DNA from: Negativicoccus succinicivorans | GTDB lineage: Bacteria > Bacillota > Negativicutes > Veillonellales > Negativicoccaceae | NCBI RefSeq assembly: GCF_014207605.1 | Contig: NZ_JACHHI010000003.1 | Span: 124,001-188,000 of the forward strand | DNA length: 64,000 bases | Direction: 5' to 3' | Part shown: positions 43,361-52,451 of the stretch, one piece after another | How positions within the stretch are numbered: the stretch's first letter is position 1 | How the letters are laid out: each line of letters starts with the position of its first letter | Made by a program: the position numbers and the translations under genes | The notes under the pieces: model-generated | Told to the model about the DNA's origin: nothing | The model's input: the letters and a program-made list of their open reading frames with translations, nothing else | Databases searched by the model: none

Positions 43361-44467
43361 TTATACGTTAAACCGGAAATACGTGACGTCGCCGTCGCGC
43401 ATGATGTAATCCTTGCCCTCGAGTCGCAGCACGCCTTCTTCACGCGCTTTGGTCATCGAACCGGCCGCGATCAAATCATCGTAAGAAACGATTTCCGCGC
43501 GAATGAAACCGCGTTCGATATCCGTGTGAATTTTGCCCGCGGCCTGCGGCGCTTTCGTGCCTTCGACAATAGTCCAGGCGCGGCATTCGTCGCTGCCGGC
43601 GGTGAAAAAGTTGATTAAGCCGAGCAGCGAGTACGCGGCTTTGATCAAACGATCCAGACCCGCTTCCTCTTCGCCCAAATCCTCCAGGAAAACTTTCGCT
43701 TCCTCCGGACTGAGCTCGGCAATTTCCGCTTCGATCGCGGCGGAAATCGTGACCCATTGCGCGCCTTCCGACTCCGCCAATTCTTTAACGCGCACGACGT
43801 GCGGATTCGCCAGCGGATCGGAAATTTCATCTTCGCCGATGTTGGCGACATACAGTACCGGTTTGCGCGTGAGCAAATTCAATTCGCGAATCAGCGCTTC
43901 CTCTTCCGGCGTCAGTTCCACCAGACGCGCGGGCTTGCCTTCGCTCAAACACGCTTCGACTTTAAGCAACACATCGAGTTCCGCTTTCGCTTCTTTGTTG
44001 CCGGATTTCGCGACTTTTTCAATTCGCTGGCGGCGTTTCGCCACCGCGTCCAAGTCGGCAAGGCCCAGCTCCGTCATAATAATTTCAATATCGCGCAGCG
44101 GATCGATCGAACCTTCCACATGCGTGACATTTTCATTTTCAAAGCAGCGCACGACTTGCGCGATCGCGTCCGTTTCACGAATATGCGCGAGAAATTGGTT
44201 GCCGAGCCCTTCGCCTTTCGACGCGCCCGCCACCAGACCCGCGATATCGACGAAACGCATGACGGCGGGAATACGCCGTTCCGGCTGAAACATTTCCGTC
44301 AGCACATCGAGTCGCGCGTCGGGAAGTTCCACGATGCCCACGTTCGGTTCGATCGTGCAGAACGGATAGTTCGCCGCTTCCGCGCCCGCTTTGGTAATCG
44401 CGTTAAATAACGTCGATTTACCGACATTCGGTAAACCGACAATGCCTACCTGTAAATTTGTACTCAT
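43361..44467 (-). CDS. ychF: Redox-regulated ATPase YchF (Obg family)
   Basis: A 368-aa P-loop protein with GIVGLPNVGKSTLFNAIT and NYPFCTIEPNVGIVELPD, FVDIAGLVAGASKGEGLGN, a central coiled coil (about residues 130-200) and a C-terminal TGS domain ending DYIMRDGDVTYFRFNV. YchF prefers ATP to GTP and binds ribosomes. GAGGTAGG lies before the ATG. The DapL-like gene is 19 bases upstream and probably in the same transcript. Confidence 0.95.
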   Translation of the reverse strand: MSTNLQVGIVGLPNVGKSTLFNAITKAGAEAANYPFCTIEPNVGIVELPDARLDVLTEMFQPERRIPAVMRFVDIAGLVAGASKGEGLGNQFLAHIRETDAIAQVVRCFENENVTHVEGSIDPLRDIEIIMTELGLADLDAVAKRRQRIEKVAKSGNKEAKAELDVLLKVEACLSEGKPARLVELTPEEEALIRELNLLTRKPVLYVANIGEDEISDPLANPHVVRVKELAESEGAQWVTISAAIEAEIAELSPEEAKVFLEDLGEEEAGLDRLIKAAYSLLGLINFFTAGSDECRAWTIVEGTKAPQAAGKIHTDIERGFIRAEIVSYDDLIAAGSMTKAREEGVLRLEGKDYIMRDGDVTYFRFNV

Positions 44468-44486
44468 ACCTACCTCACTCTATTCT

Positions 44487-45512
44487 TTATGCCTGCGTTA
44501 AGCGCAGTTGCGCAAAGGTTTCTCCCGCGCCGCCGTACACTTCGCCCGCCACGAGTTCCGTCGCGGCAAAGGCTTCGTGCTTCGGCAGATCCTGCGCCGC
44601 CAGCCACAAATACGGTAACGTCGGTTCGCCCCAATAGGGAATCCCGCTTGCCGTAAGCTCGTCGCGAACGGTTTTCTGGCGCGCGGCATACGCTTCCAAA
44701 ATCGCGCTCCACTCCGTTTGCCCCGCGTCACTCAACCACGCGTGCAATCCCGCGAGCAACAACGGCGACACATCGGGCGCGCCGAGATATTTGCGCACAA
44801 CATCCGCCGCCGGATACGCATGTTGATCCGAGCGGTCGGCCACGAATTCATCCGGCACGACGACCGCCGTTAAACCAGGCAAGCCGAGCGCGGCGAAATC
44901 ATACACGGTCAACACGCATGCCGCGGCTCCGTCGATCGCGTAAAATGACTGCGCCTCACGTAAATACGGCGCAAAACTGGCGTCGGCAATCAGCGTCAGA
45001 CCCGACTGCTCGGCGTAACGCACCCAACGCAACTGATCGCGCGCGGTCAGCGCGACCCCCGTCGCGAGTGACGGCTGCGCGATATACAACAATCCGGGTT
45101 CATGCGCCGGTAAACCGATGCGCCAATCGATTTCGTCAAAACCGCTGATATATTCCACGCCGCGATAGTAACCCGAATCCCAGTCGCCGGTATGACCTTC
45201 CGCCACCTGGCGATCAAAAACGGTCAGCTCGTCCGGCTCGGTGACGGCGAAAATATGACCCGCCTCCCAAAGCGTCGCCAATTCCTCTTTACGAATGCCG
45301 AAGCGAATCGCGGCGGGCGTAACGGCTGCGCCGTGCCGTTGTAAATACGCGGCAAAGGCTTCCTGCAGCGCGGTAAGCGAGGGCGCCGGCGCGCCTTGGA
45401 TCGTTTGCGAGAGCGCGCCCGTTACCGTTTTTGTTGTCGGCAGTCGCCAAACGGGCGGCCTGTCATAACCGCCTTGCGCGCGTAATCGCCATATCGTTTT
45501 CTTTAACTGCAC
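44487..45512 (-). CDS. DapL-like aminotransferase without catalytic lysine (probable pseudoenzyme)
   Basis: A 341-aa fold-type I aminotransferase-like protein whose central and C-terminal parts align with LL-diaminopimelate aminotransferase: IFAVTEPDELTVFDRQVAEG, LLYIAQPSLATGVALTARDQ, LIADASFAPYL, SFYAIDGA, and PYLWLAAQ. Active-site residues differ. The NNPTG loop is SLATG, the conserved Tyr of the DAAY motif is Phe180, and the SFSK lysine is replaced (VYDFAALG, 203-210). Asp177 and the C-terminal Arg (QLRLTQ) remain. It is also about 70 residues shorter than DapL. The start is GTG at 45512 after GGGGTGAG. Confidence 0.75.
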   Translation of the reverse strand: MQLKKTIWRLRAQGGYDRPPVWRLPTTKTVTGALSQTIQGAPAPSLTALQEAFAAYLQRHGAAVTPAAIRFGIRKEELATLWEAGHIFAVTEPDELTVFDRQVAEGHTGDWDSGYYRGVEYISGFDEIDWRIGLPAHEPGLLYIAQPSLATGVALTARDQLRWVRYAEQSGLTLIADASFAPYLREAQSFYAIDGAAACVLTVYDFAALGLPGLTAVVVPDEFVADRSDQHAYPAADVVRKYLGAPDVSPLLLAGLHAWLSDAGQTEWSAILEAYAARQKTVRDELTASGIPYWGEPTLPYLWLAAQDLPKHEAFAATELVAGEVYGGAGETFAQLRLTQA

Positions 45513-45589
45513 CCGCTCACCCCGTCATCCCATCCCGCGCCGCAAAGGCACCCGTCAAAATAGTTTCGCACTGTAATGATACTTTATCT

Positions 45590-45595
45590 ATTTTA
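45590..45595 (-). promoter_or_regulatory. Possible promoter of DapL-like/ychF unit
   Basis: TAAAAT preceded by TGG on the minus strand in the divergent gap with the AEC transporter gene. The -35 is poor. Confidence 0.4.
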
Positions 45596-45676
45596 CCATA
45601 TGCGCTGACCTGTCGTGCGAACGTCGCCCACATTTTCTTATTTTGTGATATTCTAACAATAATAAGGGAGTCAACG

Positions 45677-46648
45677 ATGGAAATTATTCATATCTTAGTG
45701 TACAACATGTTGCCGCTGATTGGGATCGCCGCGCTTGGCTATTGGCTGGACAGCATGTTTCCGATTGATGTCAAATCATTAACCAAATTAACGTTTTATA
45801 TTATCCTGCCTTCGTTTATTTTCCGCAGTATTTTCCTGATGCCGTTCGATACCGGCATGATGGTTCTGTTTGCGGCTGGCGCGTTGCTTTTTCTGCTCCA
45901 CAGTCTGTTCGCCACCGGCATTGCTAAGCTGCGCGGCTATGACAGCGGCATGCGGGAGGCGTTTCGCGTCGGCACGATGTTCAGCAACTGCGGTAACGTA
46001 GGCGTCTCGATGATCACGTTGATCTATTCCAATCCGCCGTTTATCAAGGGTCCGGAAGCCCCGTATCATGATGCCGCGATGGCGGCCATCACCGTGCTTT
46101 TAATTTTGATGAACGTTTCCGTCAACACCATCGGCCTGTACTTGGCCGGCAAGGGTCGCATGACGGCGCGCGACGCGATGTTGATGGTACTGCATATGCC
46201 TACATTGTACGTCATTTTCGGCGTCGTGTTTTGCAAATGGCTGGCGCTTCCGGTAGACACTTGGTTCGTTTGGCCGATGCTTTCCATGGCGGCGAAATCA
46301 TTGCCGTTCATCGCGATGGTGACGCTGGGCATTCAGCTGCACCGCACGACATTGACCTGGTTCAACCCCGATGTGTGGCTCGCGATTTTTACCCGCCTGA
46401 TCCTCGGTCCGCTCTTTGCGCTCGCGATTATTTACGCGTACGGTCGTTTCGATCCGCTGACCTCGCAGGTGTTTTTGATTTTCTCCGCCGTGCCGAGCGC
46501 CGTCAACAGCGTCATGTTCGCCGTCGACTTCGACAACTATCCCGGCTATGCCACGCAAGTCGTCATGCTCGGGTTCGTCATGAGTTGTTTCACGCTGACG
46601 ACAGTGATTTATCTGGCGCGCTTTCTCTTTCCCATACCGATGTGGTAA
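45677..46648 (+). CDS. AEC family transporter
   Basis: A 323-aa membrane protein with about ten helices in two halves, of the auxin efflux carrier family (PF03547-like): LPLIGIAALGYWLDS, KLTFYIILPSFIFRSI, and in the second half FIAMVTLGIQL and RLILGPLFALAI. Bacterial members export or import organic acids such as malate; the substrate here is unknown. The frame is open far upstream, but GGGAG at 45666-45670 fixes the ATG at 45677. It is one of few plus-strand genes. Confidence 0.83.
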   Translation: MEIIHILVYNMLPLIGIAALGYWLDSMFPIDVKSLTKLTFYIILPSFIFRSIFLMPFDTGMMVLFAAGALLFLLHSLFATGIAKLRGYDSGMREAFRVGTMFSNCGNVGVSMITLIYSNPPFIKGPEAPYHDAAMAAITVLLILMNVSVNTIGLYLAGKGRMTARDAMLMVLHMPTLYVIFGVVFCKWLALPVDTWFVWPMLSMAAKSLPFIAMVTLGIQLHRTTLTWFNPDVWLAIFTRLILGPLFALAIIYAYGRFDPLTSQVFLIFSAVPSAVNSVMFAVDFDNYPGYATQVVMLGFVMSCFTLTTVIYLARFLFPIPMW

Positions 46649-46656
46649 GACGCATC

Positions 46657-46691
46657 AAAAAAAGACCGTTTCACGTGAAACGGTCTTTTTT
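46657..46691. terminator. Bidirectional terminator containing a parS-like palindrome
   Basis: A perfect 22-bp palindrome (46664-46685) flanked by A- and T-runs separates the convergent AEC (plus) and livF (minus) genes. Its core GTTTCACGTGAAAC (46668-46681) matches the inner 14 bases of the ParB-binding parS consensus. Confidence 0.88.
46667..46682. other. parS-like site 1 (inside terminator)
   Basis: CGTTTCACGTGAAACG matches the parS consensus TGTTTCACGTGAAACA at 14 of 16 positions, differing only at the two end bases. It lies about 8 kb from parB and is at once a terminator stem. Confidence 0.6.
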
Positions 46692-46694
46692 AGT

Positions 46695-47399
46695 TCAGCC
46701 TCCGAGGTACGCCGCGCGTACGGCTTCGCTCTGCATCAGTTCCTGACCCGGTCCTTCCAACGTAATCTTACCGGTTTCCAGAACGTATGCGTAATCGGCG
46801 ATCGACATCGCCATATGCGCATTTTGCTCGACGAGCAAAATCGTGGTGCCCTGCTCATTGATATGCTGAATGATATCGAAAATTTCTTTGACGAATAACG
46901 GCGAAAGCCCCATGGACGGTTCGTCCAAAAGCAGCAGTCGCGGCCGGCTCATCAACGCACGCCCCATCGCGAGCATTTGTTGTTCACCGCCGGAAAGTGT
47001 ACCCGCCAACTGTTTTTTACGTTCCGCCAGACGCGGAAAGCGTTTGAAAACCAATTCCATGTCGTGAGCGACGCCGTCTTTATCTTTGCGTGTGAACGCG
47101 CCGAGTTCGAGATTTTCCAGAACGGTAAGCGGCGCGAAAATGCGGCGCCCTTCCGGCACTTGGCTGATCCCGCTGCGGACAATCGACTGCACGTTTTTCT
47201 TCGTGATGCTTTCGCCTTCGAATGTGATGTCACCGACCTTAGGCCGCAGCAGGCCCGAAATCGTTCGAAGCGTCGTGGATTTGCCGGCGCCGTTGGCCCC
47301 GATGAGAGCGACGATCTGTCCTTCCTTCACGGATAGGCTCACGCCTTTCAAGGCATGGATGGCACCGTAGTACACGTGAATGTCATTGACTTCGAGCAT
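46695..47399 (-). CDS. livF: Branched-chain amino acid ABC transporter ATPase LivF
   Basis: A 234-aa ATPase: Walker A GANGAGKSTTLRTI, signature TLSGGEQQMLAMGRALM, Walker B LLLLDEPSMGLSP, switch LVEQNAHMAM. The LivF-type start MLEVNDIHVYYGAIHALKGV is at 47399, preceded by GGAGG; the open frame to 47468 runs into livG. One base separates the livG stop from this ATG. It is the last gene of the liv operon. Confidence 0.95.
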   Translation of the reverse strand: MLEVNDIHVYYGAIHALKGVSLSVKEGQIVALIGANGAGKSTTLRTISGLLRPKVGDITFEGESITKKNVQSIVRSGISQVPEGRRIFAPLTVLENLELGAFTRKDKDGVAHDMELVFKRFPRLAERKKQLAGTLSGGEQQMLAMGRALMSRPRLLLLDEPSMGLSPLFVKEIFDIIQHINEQGTTILLVEQNAHMAMSIADYAYVLETGKITLEGPGQELMQSEAVRAAYLGG

Positions 47400-47400
47400 C

Positions 47401-48165
47401 TTATGCCTCCGCTCCCAAATACGCCTTGATAACGTCCGGATTGTGGCGAATTTCATCCGGCACGCCATGCGCTAAAATTTTACCGTAGTCCAGTACATAA
47501 ATCCGTTCGCAAAGCTGCATGACCAAACCCATATCGTGTTCGATCAAAAGAATGGCCAGGGAAAATTCATCACGCAGGCGCCGAATTAATTGCGTCAGCT
47601 CCGCCGTTTCCTGCGGATTCATCCCCGCCGCGGGCTCATCCAAAAGCAGCAAACGCGGTTTGGTCGCCAACGCGCGCGCGATTTCGAGACGGCGCTGTTC
47701 ACCGTACGGCAAGTTGCGCGCCAGTTCGTCGCGTTTGGCGTCAAGATTGAAAAGTTGCAATAATTGTAACGCCCGCGCTTCGATCGCTTCTTCTTCACGA
47801 CCGTAGCGGCCGACGCGCAATACGCTTTCCAAAAGTGTATAACGCGCGTGCAAGTTGCAGGCGATTTTGACATTTTCCAGTACGGAAAGATCGCCGAAAA
47901 GACGAATGTTTTGAAACGTTCGCGCGATCCCCGCCGCGGTAATCTGGTACGGTTTTTTACCGACCAGCGACTGTCCGTCAAAGCGAATCTCGCCCATGCT
48001 CGGACGATACACGCCGGTCAAGAGATTAAACGCCGTCGTTTTACCGGCGCCGTTCGGACCGATCAGGCCGATCAATTCGCCCGCATCAATATGTATCGTA
48101 AAATCCTGCACGGCTTTGATGCCGCCGAAAATTTTAGCGACACTAGTCGTTTCTAAGAGCGCCAT
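47401..48165 (-). CDS. livG: Branched-chain amino acid ABC transporter ATPase LivG
   Basis: A 254-aa ATPase with GPNGAGKTTAFNLLTGVYRP, ARTFQNIRLFGDLSVLEN, NLPYGEQRRLEIARALAT and LLLLDEPAAGMNPQE, all LivG-type. The ATG at 48165 has GGGAGG 8 bases upstream; the GTG at 48174 is part of that site and is not used. It overlaps livM by 23 bases. Confidence 0.95.
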   Translation of the reverse strand: MALLETTSVAKIFGGIKAVQDFTIHIDAGELIGLIGPNGAGKTTAFNLLTGVYRPSMGEIRFDGQSLVGKKPYQITAAGIARTFQNIRLFGDLSVLENVKIACNLHARYTLLESVLRVGRYGREEEAIEARALQLLQLFNLDAKRDELARNLPYGEQRRLEIARALATKPRLLLLDEPAAGMNPQETAELTQLIRRLRDEFSLAILLIEHDMGLVMQLCERIYVLDYGKILAHGVPDEIRHNPDVIKAYLGAEA

Positions 48166-49111
48166 GACGGTCACCTCCCTTGCCCCACTTCGGCAGGAAC
48201 GAGGTCAGCTCCTGGTTGCCGAACAGGCCCCGCGGCCGGAACATCATCAAGAGAATGAGCATCAGCGCGTAAATGATCATGCGGAATTCCGGATAATCCG
48301 AAAGCGCCGCCGTGAGAAATGTCAGCATCACCGCGCCGACCACCGAGCCCGTCATACTGCCGAGACCGCCCAGCACGACCATGGTGAGATAGTCGTACGA
48401 TTTCAGGAACGTAAAACTCGACGGGTGCGCGATGGAAAAGTAATGCGAGAAAAGTCCGCCCGCAAGTCCGGCAAACAGCGCGCCGATCGTAAACGCGAGC
48501 ACCTTGTAGCGCGTCGTGTGGATTCCCATCGCTTCCGCGGCGATCGCATTTTCACGCACGGAGATGCAGCCGCGACCGTAGGTCGAGTTAATCATATTTT
48601 TCAGCACGTACAACGTGACCAACATCATCAGGAACACCCATGAAAAAGTGGTTTCTTTCGGAATTCCCGTCATGCCGGACGCGCCGCCGATCGCTTCGAT
48701 ATTTAAAATGCAAACGCGGATAATTTCTCCCATGCCGAGCGTCGCAATCGCCAGGTAGTCCCCGTCCAACCGCAACGTCGGAATACCGATCAGAAAACCG
48801 ATCGCCGCTGCGGCGAGACCGCCCGCCAACAGACTCAAGGCAAACGGCCAGTCATAAAAGACGGTGCCGACGGCGGAGACATACGCGCCCACCGCCATAA
48901 AGCCCGCATGACCGAGCGAAAACTGGCCGGTGATGCCGTTAATCAGGTTCAGGCTCGCCGCCATAATAATGTTGATCGCAATCACGACCACCTGCAGCCG
49001 CCAGAAATTCGGCAAAACTTTTTCTTCGACGAGGAAGTAGAAAACGGCGTAAAGAGCGAGCGCCAACACCCACCAAAGGGCGTCGTATTTGCGTTTTTTG
49101 GCTATCATCAT
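48143..49111 (-). CDS. livM: Branched-chain amino acid ABC transporter permease LivM
   Basis: A 322-aa permease with eight to nine helices and LivM motifs: SLNLINGITGQFSLGHAGFM, GIPTLRLDGDYLAIATLGMGE and GSMTGSVVGA. Its start overlaps the livH stop (TAATG). Confidence 0.95.
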   Translation of the reverse strand: MMIAKKRKYDALWWVLALALYAVFYFLVEEKVLPNFWRLQVVVIAINIIMAASLNLINGITGQFSLGHAGFMAVGAYVSAVGTVFYDWPFALSLLAGGLAAAAIGFLIGIPTLRLDGDYLAIATLGMGEIIRVCILNIEAIGGASGMTGIPKETTFSWVFLMMLVTLYVLKNMINSTYGRGCISVRENAIAAEAMGIHTTRYKVLAFTIGALFAGLAGGLFSHYFSIAHPSSFTFLKSYDYLTMVVLGGLGSMTGSVVGAVMLTFLTAALSDYPEFRMIIYALMLILLMMFRPRGLFGNQELTSFLPKWGKGGDRHGALRND

Positions 49112-50004
49112 TACACCTTTTCCCCTTCCACTTTGCCCAGTAAGCCGGTCGGCTTAATCAGCAAAATTAAGATGAGGATACCGAACGCCGCCGCATCACG
49201 GAATGTCGAAGAAATAAAACCGCTCACAAGCGCTTCCACGACACCGAGGATCAAGCCGCCGAACATCGCGCCCGGCACGATGCCGATACCGCCCAAAACG
49301 GCGGCGACGAAAGCTTTCAGACCGGGCATGATGCCCATCAGCGGATCAATCGAGTTGTAGTAGACGCCGACGAGCACGCCCGCCGCGCCGGCGAGACCCG
49401 AACCCAACGCGAACGTAAACGAAATGACGCGATCGACATGGATGCCCATCAGCTGTGCCGCTTCCGTATCAAACGAAACGGCGCGCATGGCTTTGCCCAT
49501 CGTCGTGTATTGCACAATGTAGGTCAATAACGCCATCAGCACCAGCGCGGACACCAAGATGACGATTTGCTGCAGACTGACCACGATCGGTCCGAGATTG
49601 TATGTCGTATTCTCAAACACCGGCGGAAACGTCCGCGGTTGCGGTGTCAGGAAAAACATCGTCGTATATTCGATCAGCAAACTGACGCCGATCGCCGTAA
49701 TCAACAGCGCGATTTTCGGGCTGTTCCGCATCGGCCGATAAGCGATTTTCTCCACGACTACGCCAACAATAGCCATGACCACCATCGCGGTGATCAACGC
49801 GGGAAAAAATGACATTTGCCCCGCTGTCGTCGCAAAAAAGCCGACGTAGGCCCCCAGCATGTAGATATCGCCGTGGGCAAAGTTGATGAGGCGCATGACA
49901 CCGTACACCATCGTATAGCCTAACGCTATCAGCGCATAAATACTGCCCAGCGAAACGCCGTTAATCATCTGCTGAATCGCCTGTACCCACCAAGCGGACT
50001 CCAT
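49111..50004 (-). CDS. livH: Branched-chain amino acid ABC transporter permease LivH
   Basis: A 297-aa permease with NGVSLGSIYALIALGYTMVY, LINFAHGDIYMLGAYVG and VAAVLGGIGIVPGA, characteristic of LivH. AAGGAGG/GGAAGG precedes the ATG. It forms the membrane channel with LivM. Confidence 0.95.
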   Translation of the reverse strand: MESAWWVQAIQQMINGVSLGSIYALIALGYTMVYGVMRLINFAHGDIYMLGAYVGFFATTAGQMSFFPALITAMVVMAIVGVVVEKIAYRPMRNSPKIALLITAIGVSLLIEYTTMFFLTPQPRTFPPVFENTTYNLGPIVVSLQQIVILVSALVLMALLTYIVQYTTMGKAMRAVSFDTEAAQLMGIHVDRVISFTFALGSGLAGAAGVLVGVYYNSIDPLMGIMPGLKAFVAAVLGGIGIVPGAMFGGLILGVVEALVSGFISSTFRDAAAFGILILILLIKPTGLLGKVEGEKV

Positions 50005-50036
50005 TCCTTCCCCTCCTTACTGCTACTACGAGGCAG

Positions 50037-50059
50037 CGCGCAGCGATGAACGCTGCGCG
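50037..50059 (-). other. Intercistronic hairpin between livK and livH
   Basis: A perfect 9-bp GC stem (CGCGCAGCG/CGCTGCGCG) with a 5-base loop and no T-run. Such hairpins behind the binding-protein gene commonly protect its message and raise its level relative to the permeases. Confidence 0.6.
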
Positions 50060-50073
50060 TTACGTTTTCTTGC

Positions 50074-51246
50074 TTACGGTTCTACCTTCGACAGGAACTT
50101 CAGAGCGCCGTCTTTGTAGGTCATAATATACGCGCCTTTGATCGTGTCATGGCGTTCGTCAATGTGCATCTTACCGGAAACCCCTTCAAAGTTTTCCGTT
50201 TTGGCCATCGCATCTTTAATTTTTTCCGGTTCTACCGAATTTGCGCGAGTAATCGCATCCGCGATCATGTACATCGCATCGTAAGCGAGCGCCGCGTACG
50301 CATCCGGTTTCACACCGTAGGCTTTTTCATAGGCCGCCACAAAATCCATCGCTTTTTTATTGTTTTCATCAACGGCATAGTGGTTACTGAAATACGTATT
50401 GTTCAAGTTTTGCGCGCCGGCGATTTCCGCCAACTTCGCGCTGTCCCAACCGTCCGAGCCCAAAATCGGTTTCGTGTAACCCATTTCGCGCGCCTGTTTG
50501 ATGATCAGGCCGACTTCCTGGTAGTACGCCGGTACAAAAATCGCATCCGGATCGCTGGCAATAATTTTCGTCAGCGTCGCTTTAAAATCGGTATCTTTCT
50601 GCAGGAAACCTTCGGTACCGGTAACCGTGCCGCCGGCGGCCGTGAATGCTTCCTCGAAGAATTTAGCCAACCCCTTGGAGTAATCGCTTGAGTTATCGAC
50701 AAGAATCGCTACCTTTTGCGCATTCAACTGTTTCAACGCAAAGCTCGTCATGACTTTGCCCTGGAACGAGTCGACAAAGGTGGAACGGAACATGAAATCG
50801 CGTACTTTATTCGCTTTATCATCCCAGGTCACGCGCGGATTCGAACCCGTCGGGCTGATCCCGAGAACTTTGGCGGAGGAATTGATCGCGGACGCCGCAA
50901 TCGCGTTCGAGCTGGTATCCGGAGCAATCGTGGCAATCGCACCGTCATCAATCAATTTTTGCATTTGCGTCGTGGCTTCGGCCGCTTCCGAGCGGTTGTC
51001 ACCGACTTGCAGGCTGACCTGCTTACCCATGAGGCCACCCTTTTTGTTGATTTCATCCACCGCCAGTTTAATCGCGTTCGCGGAGCTTTGACCGAAGGAA
51101 GCCTGGTTACCGGTCATTTCCAAGTTCGCGCCGATTTTGATCGTATCGGCCGCTGCTTTTTTGTCACCGCCGCCGCACCCGGCAATCAATCCGATTGTGG
51201 CCATTGCCATGACCGCCGTCGCTACTTTCTTTTGCCATTGTTTCAT
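50074..51246 (-). CDS. livK: Branched-chain amino acid binding lipoprotein LivK
   Basis: A 390-aa periplasmic-type binding protein with a lipobox (LIAGC, Cys near residue 24) and type I fold: IKIGANLEMTGNQASFG, GDNRSEAAEATTQMQKLI, TIAPDTSSNAIAA, PTGSNPRVTW, PAYYQEVGLIIKQAREM and GSDGWDSAKLAEIAG. It delivers Leu/Ile/Val or related amino acids to LivHM. It lies 30 bases after the damaged second copy. Confidence 0.93.
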   Translation of the reverse strand: MKQWQKKVATAVMAMATIGLIAGCGGGDKKAAADTIKIGANLEMTGNQASFGQSSANAIKLAVDEINKKGGLMGKQVSLQVGDNRSEAAEATTQMQKLIDDGAIATIAPDTSSNAIAASAINSSAKVLGISPTGSNPRVTWDDKANKVRDFMFRSTFVDSFQGKVMTSFALKQLNAQKVAILVDNSSDYSKGLAKFFEEAFTAAGGTVTGTEGFLQKDTDFKATLTKIIASDPDAIFVPAYYQEVGLIIKQAREMGYTKPILGSDGWDSAKLAEIAGAQNLNNTYFSNHYAVDENNKKAMDFVAAYEKAYGVKPDAYAALAYDAMYMIADAITRANSVEPEKIKDAMAKTENFEGVSGKMHIDERHDTIKGAYIMTYKDGALKFLSKVEP

Positions 51247-51276
51247 GTTCTTACCCCCTTGTTTGCTTACTTTTAT

Positions 51277-52451
51277 CTATTGACTCAACTGAATTCGCTT
51301 CAGGAAACGTCGTTCGCCGTCCACCAACTGAATGACCACACCGCTCGAAACGGTATTGTGATCGGCATCGATGGAAATTTTACCGCTGATCGCTTTGAAA
51401 TCCTGCATCTGCGTCAGTTCCTGTTGAATCTTATGCGGATCGGTCGACTGCGCCTGCCGGATGGCTTCAAGCAAGAGTCGTGTCGCATCGTACCCGAGCA
51501 CCGCGTAGGAATCCGGTGTTGCAACAGTTCATAACGTGTGATGAACTGTTGCAACACCGGATCCGTATCATTTGGCGAGTAATGGTTGGTGTAGTAGGTA
51601 TTGTTCAGATTTTTAGCGCCCGCAATTTCCACGAGTTTATCCGAATCCCAACCGTCACCGCCGACGATCGGCACATTCCAGCCGATCTCACGCGCCTGCC
51701 GAACAATCATGCCCACTTCCTGGTAGTAGCCCGGCACAAACAAAACGTCCGGGTGTTGCGCTTTCAACTTTGTCAACGTGACTTTGAAATCCACGTCTTT
51801 TTGCAGGTACGCTTCTTTGGCGATGACCGTACCGCCCGCAGCCGTAAAGCTCTTGGTAAAGAAATCCGCCAAGCCGATCGCATATTCACTCGCGTTATCG
51901 ACCAGAATTGCCGCTTTGCGTGCTCCCAAGTCGCCGTAAGCGAACTCGGCGGCGATGTGCCCCTGGTAAGAATCAATGAAAGTCGCGCGGAACACATACT
52001 CTCGCACCTTGCCCGTCGCCGGATCGATCGTAACCGCCGGATGCGTCGCCTTCGGACTGATCAACGGAATTTTATTCTCCGCCACCATCGGCGCCACCGC
52101 AATCACGTTCGAGCTTGTATCCGGACCGATGATGCCGACCACGCCCGCATCCAACAGCTTAAACATCGCATCACTCGAGCCGGCGACATCACTGCGGTTA
52201 TCAAGCGCGATCAGCTGAATTTGCTTGCCGAGAATTCCGTCCGCACTGTTCACTTCATCGATCGCCATTTGCATGGCATTGACCGTCGATGTGCCGAAGC
52301 TGGCGTTCGAACCGGTCATTTCCAAATTACTGCCGATCGTCACTAAATGATCATTCTTCGGACTTCGATTCGGCTGACAGCCGGTCATACCGACCAACGC
52401 AATCGTACCGACGAGCGCGCTGATAATCAGCGCCCGCCACTTTGTTTGCAT
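51277..52451 (-). pseudogene. Second livK-type binding lipoprotein gene, frameshifted
   Basis: Residues from the ATG at 52451 (GGAGG 6 bases upstream; lipobox VGMTGC) follow LivK closely up to DPVLQQFITRYE. There the frame runs into unrelated sequence and stops at 51414. The true C-terminal part (PDSYAVLGYDATRLLLEAI ... FLKRIQLSQ) continues in another frame to 51277. The break coincides with a perfect 22-bp inverted repeat (51511-51562). Against LivK, 14 bases stand where 21 are expected. Either a real inactivating mutation or an assembly artefact. It is first in the liv operon. Confidence 0.8.
51511..51562. repeat. Perfect inverted repeat, 22-bp arms, at the livK2 break
   Basis: Arm 51511-51532 (begins ATCCGGTGTTGC) is the exact reverse complement of 51541-51562; the 8-base spacer is AACGTGTG. 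The upstream arm in the gene encodes DPVLQQFI as expected; the downstream arm replaces native sequence. Confidence 0.95.
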
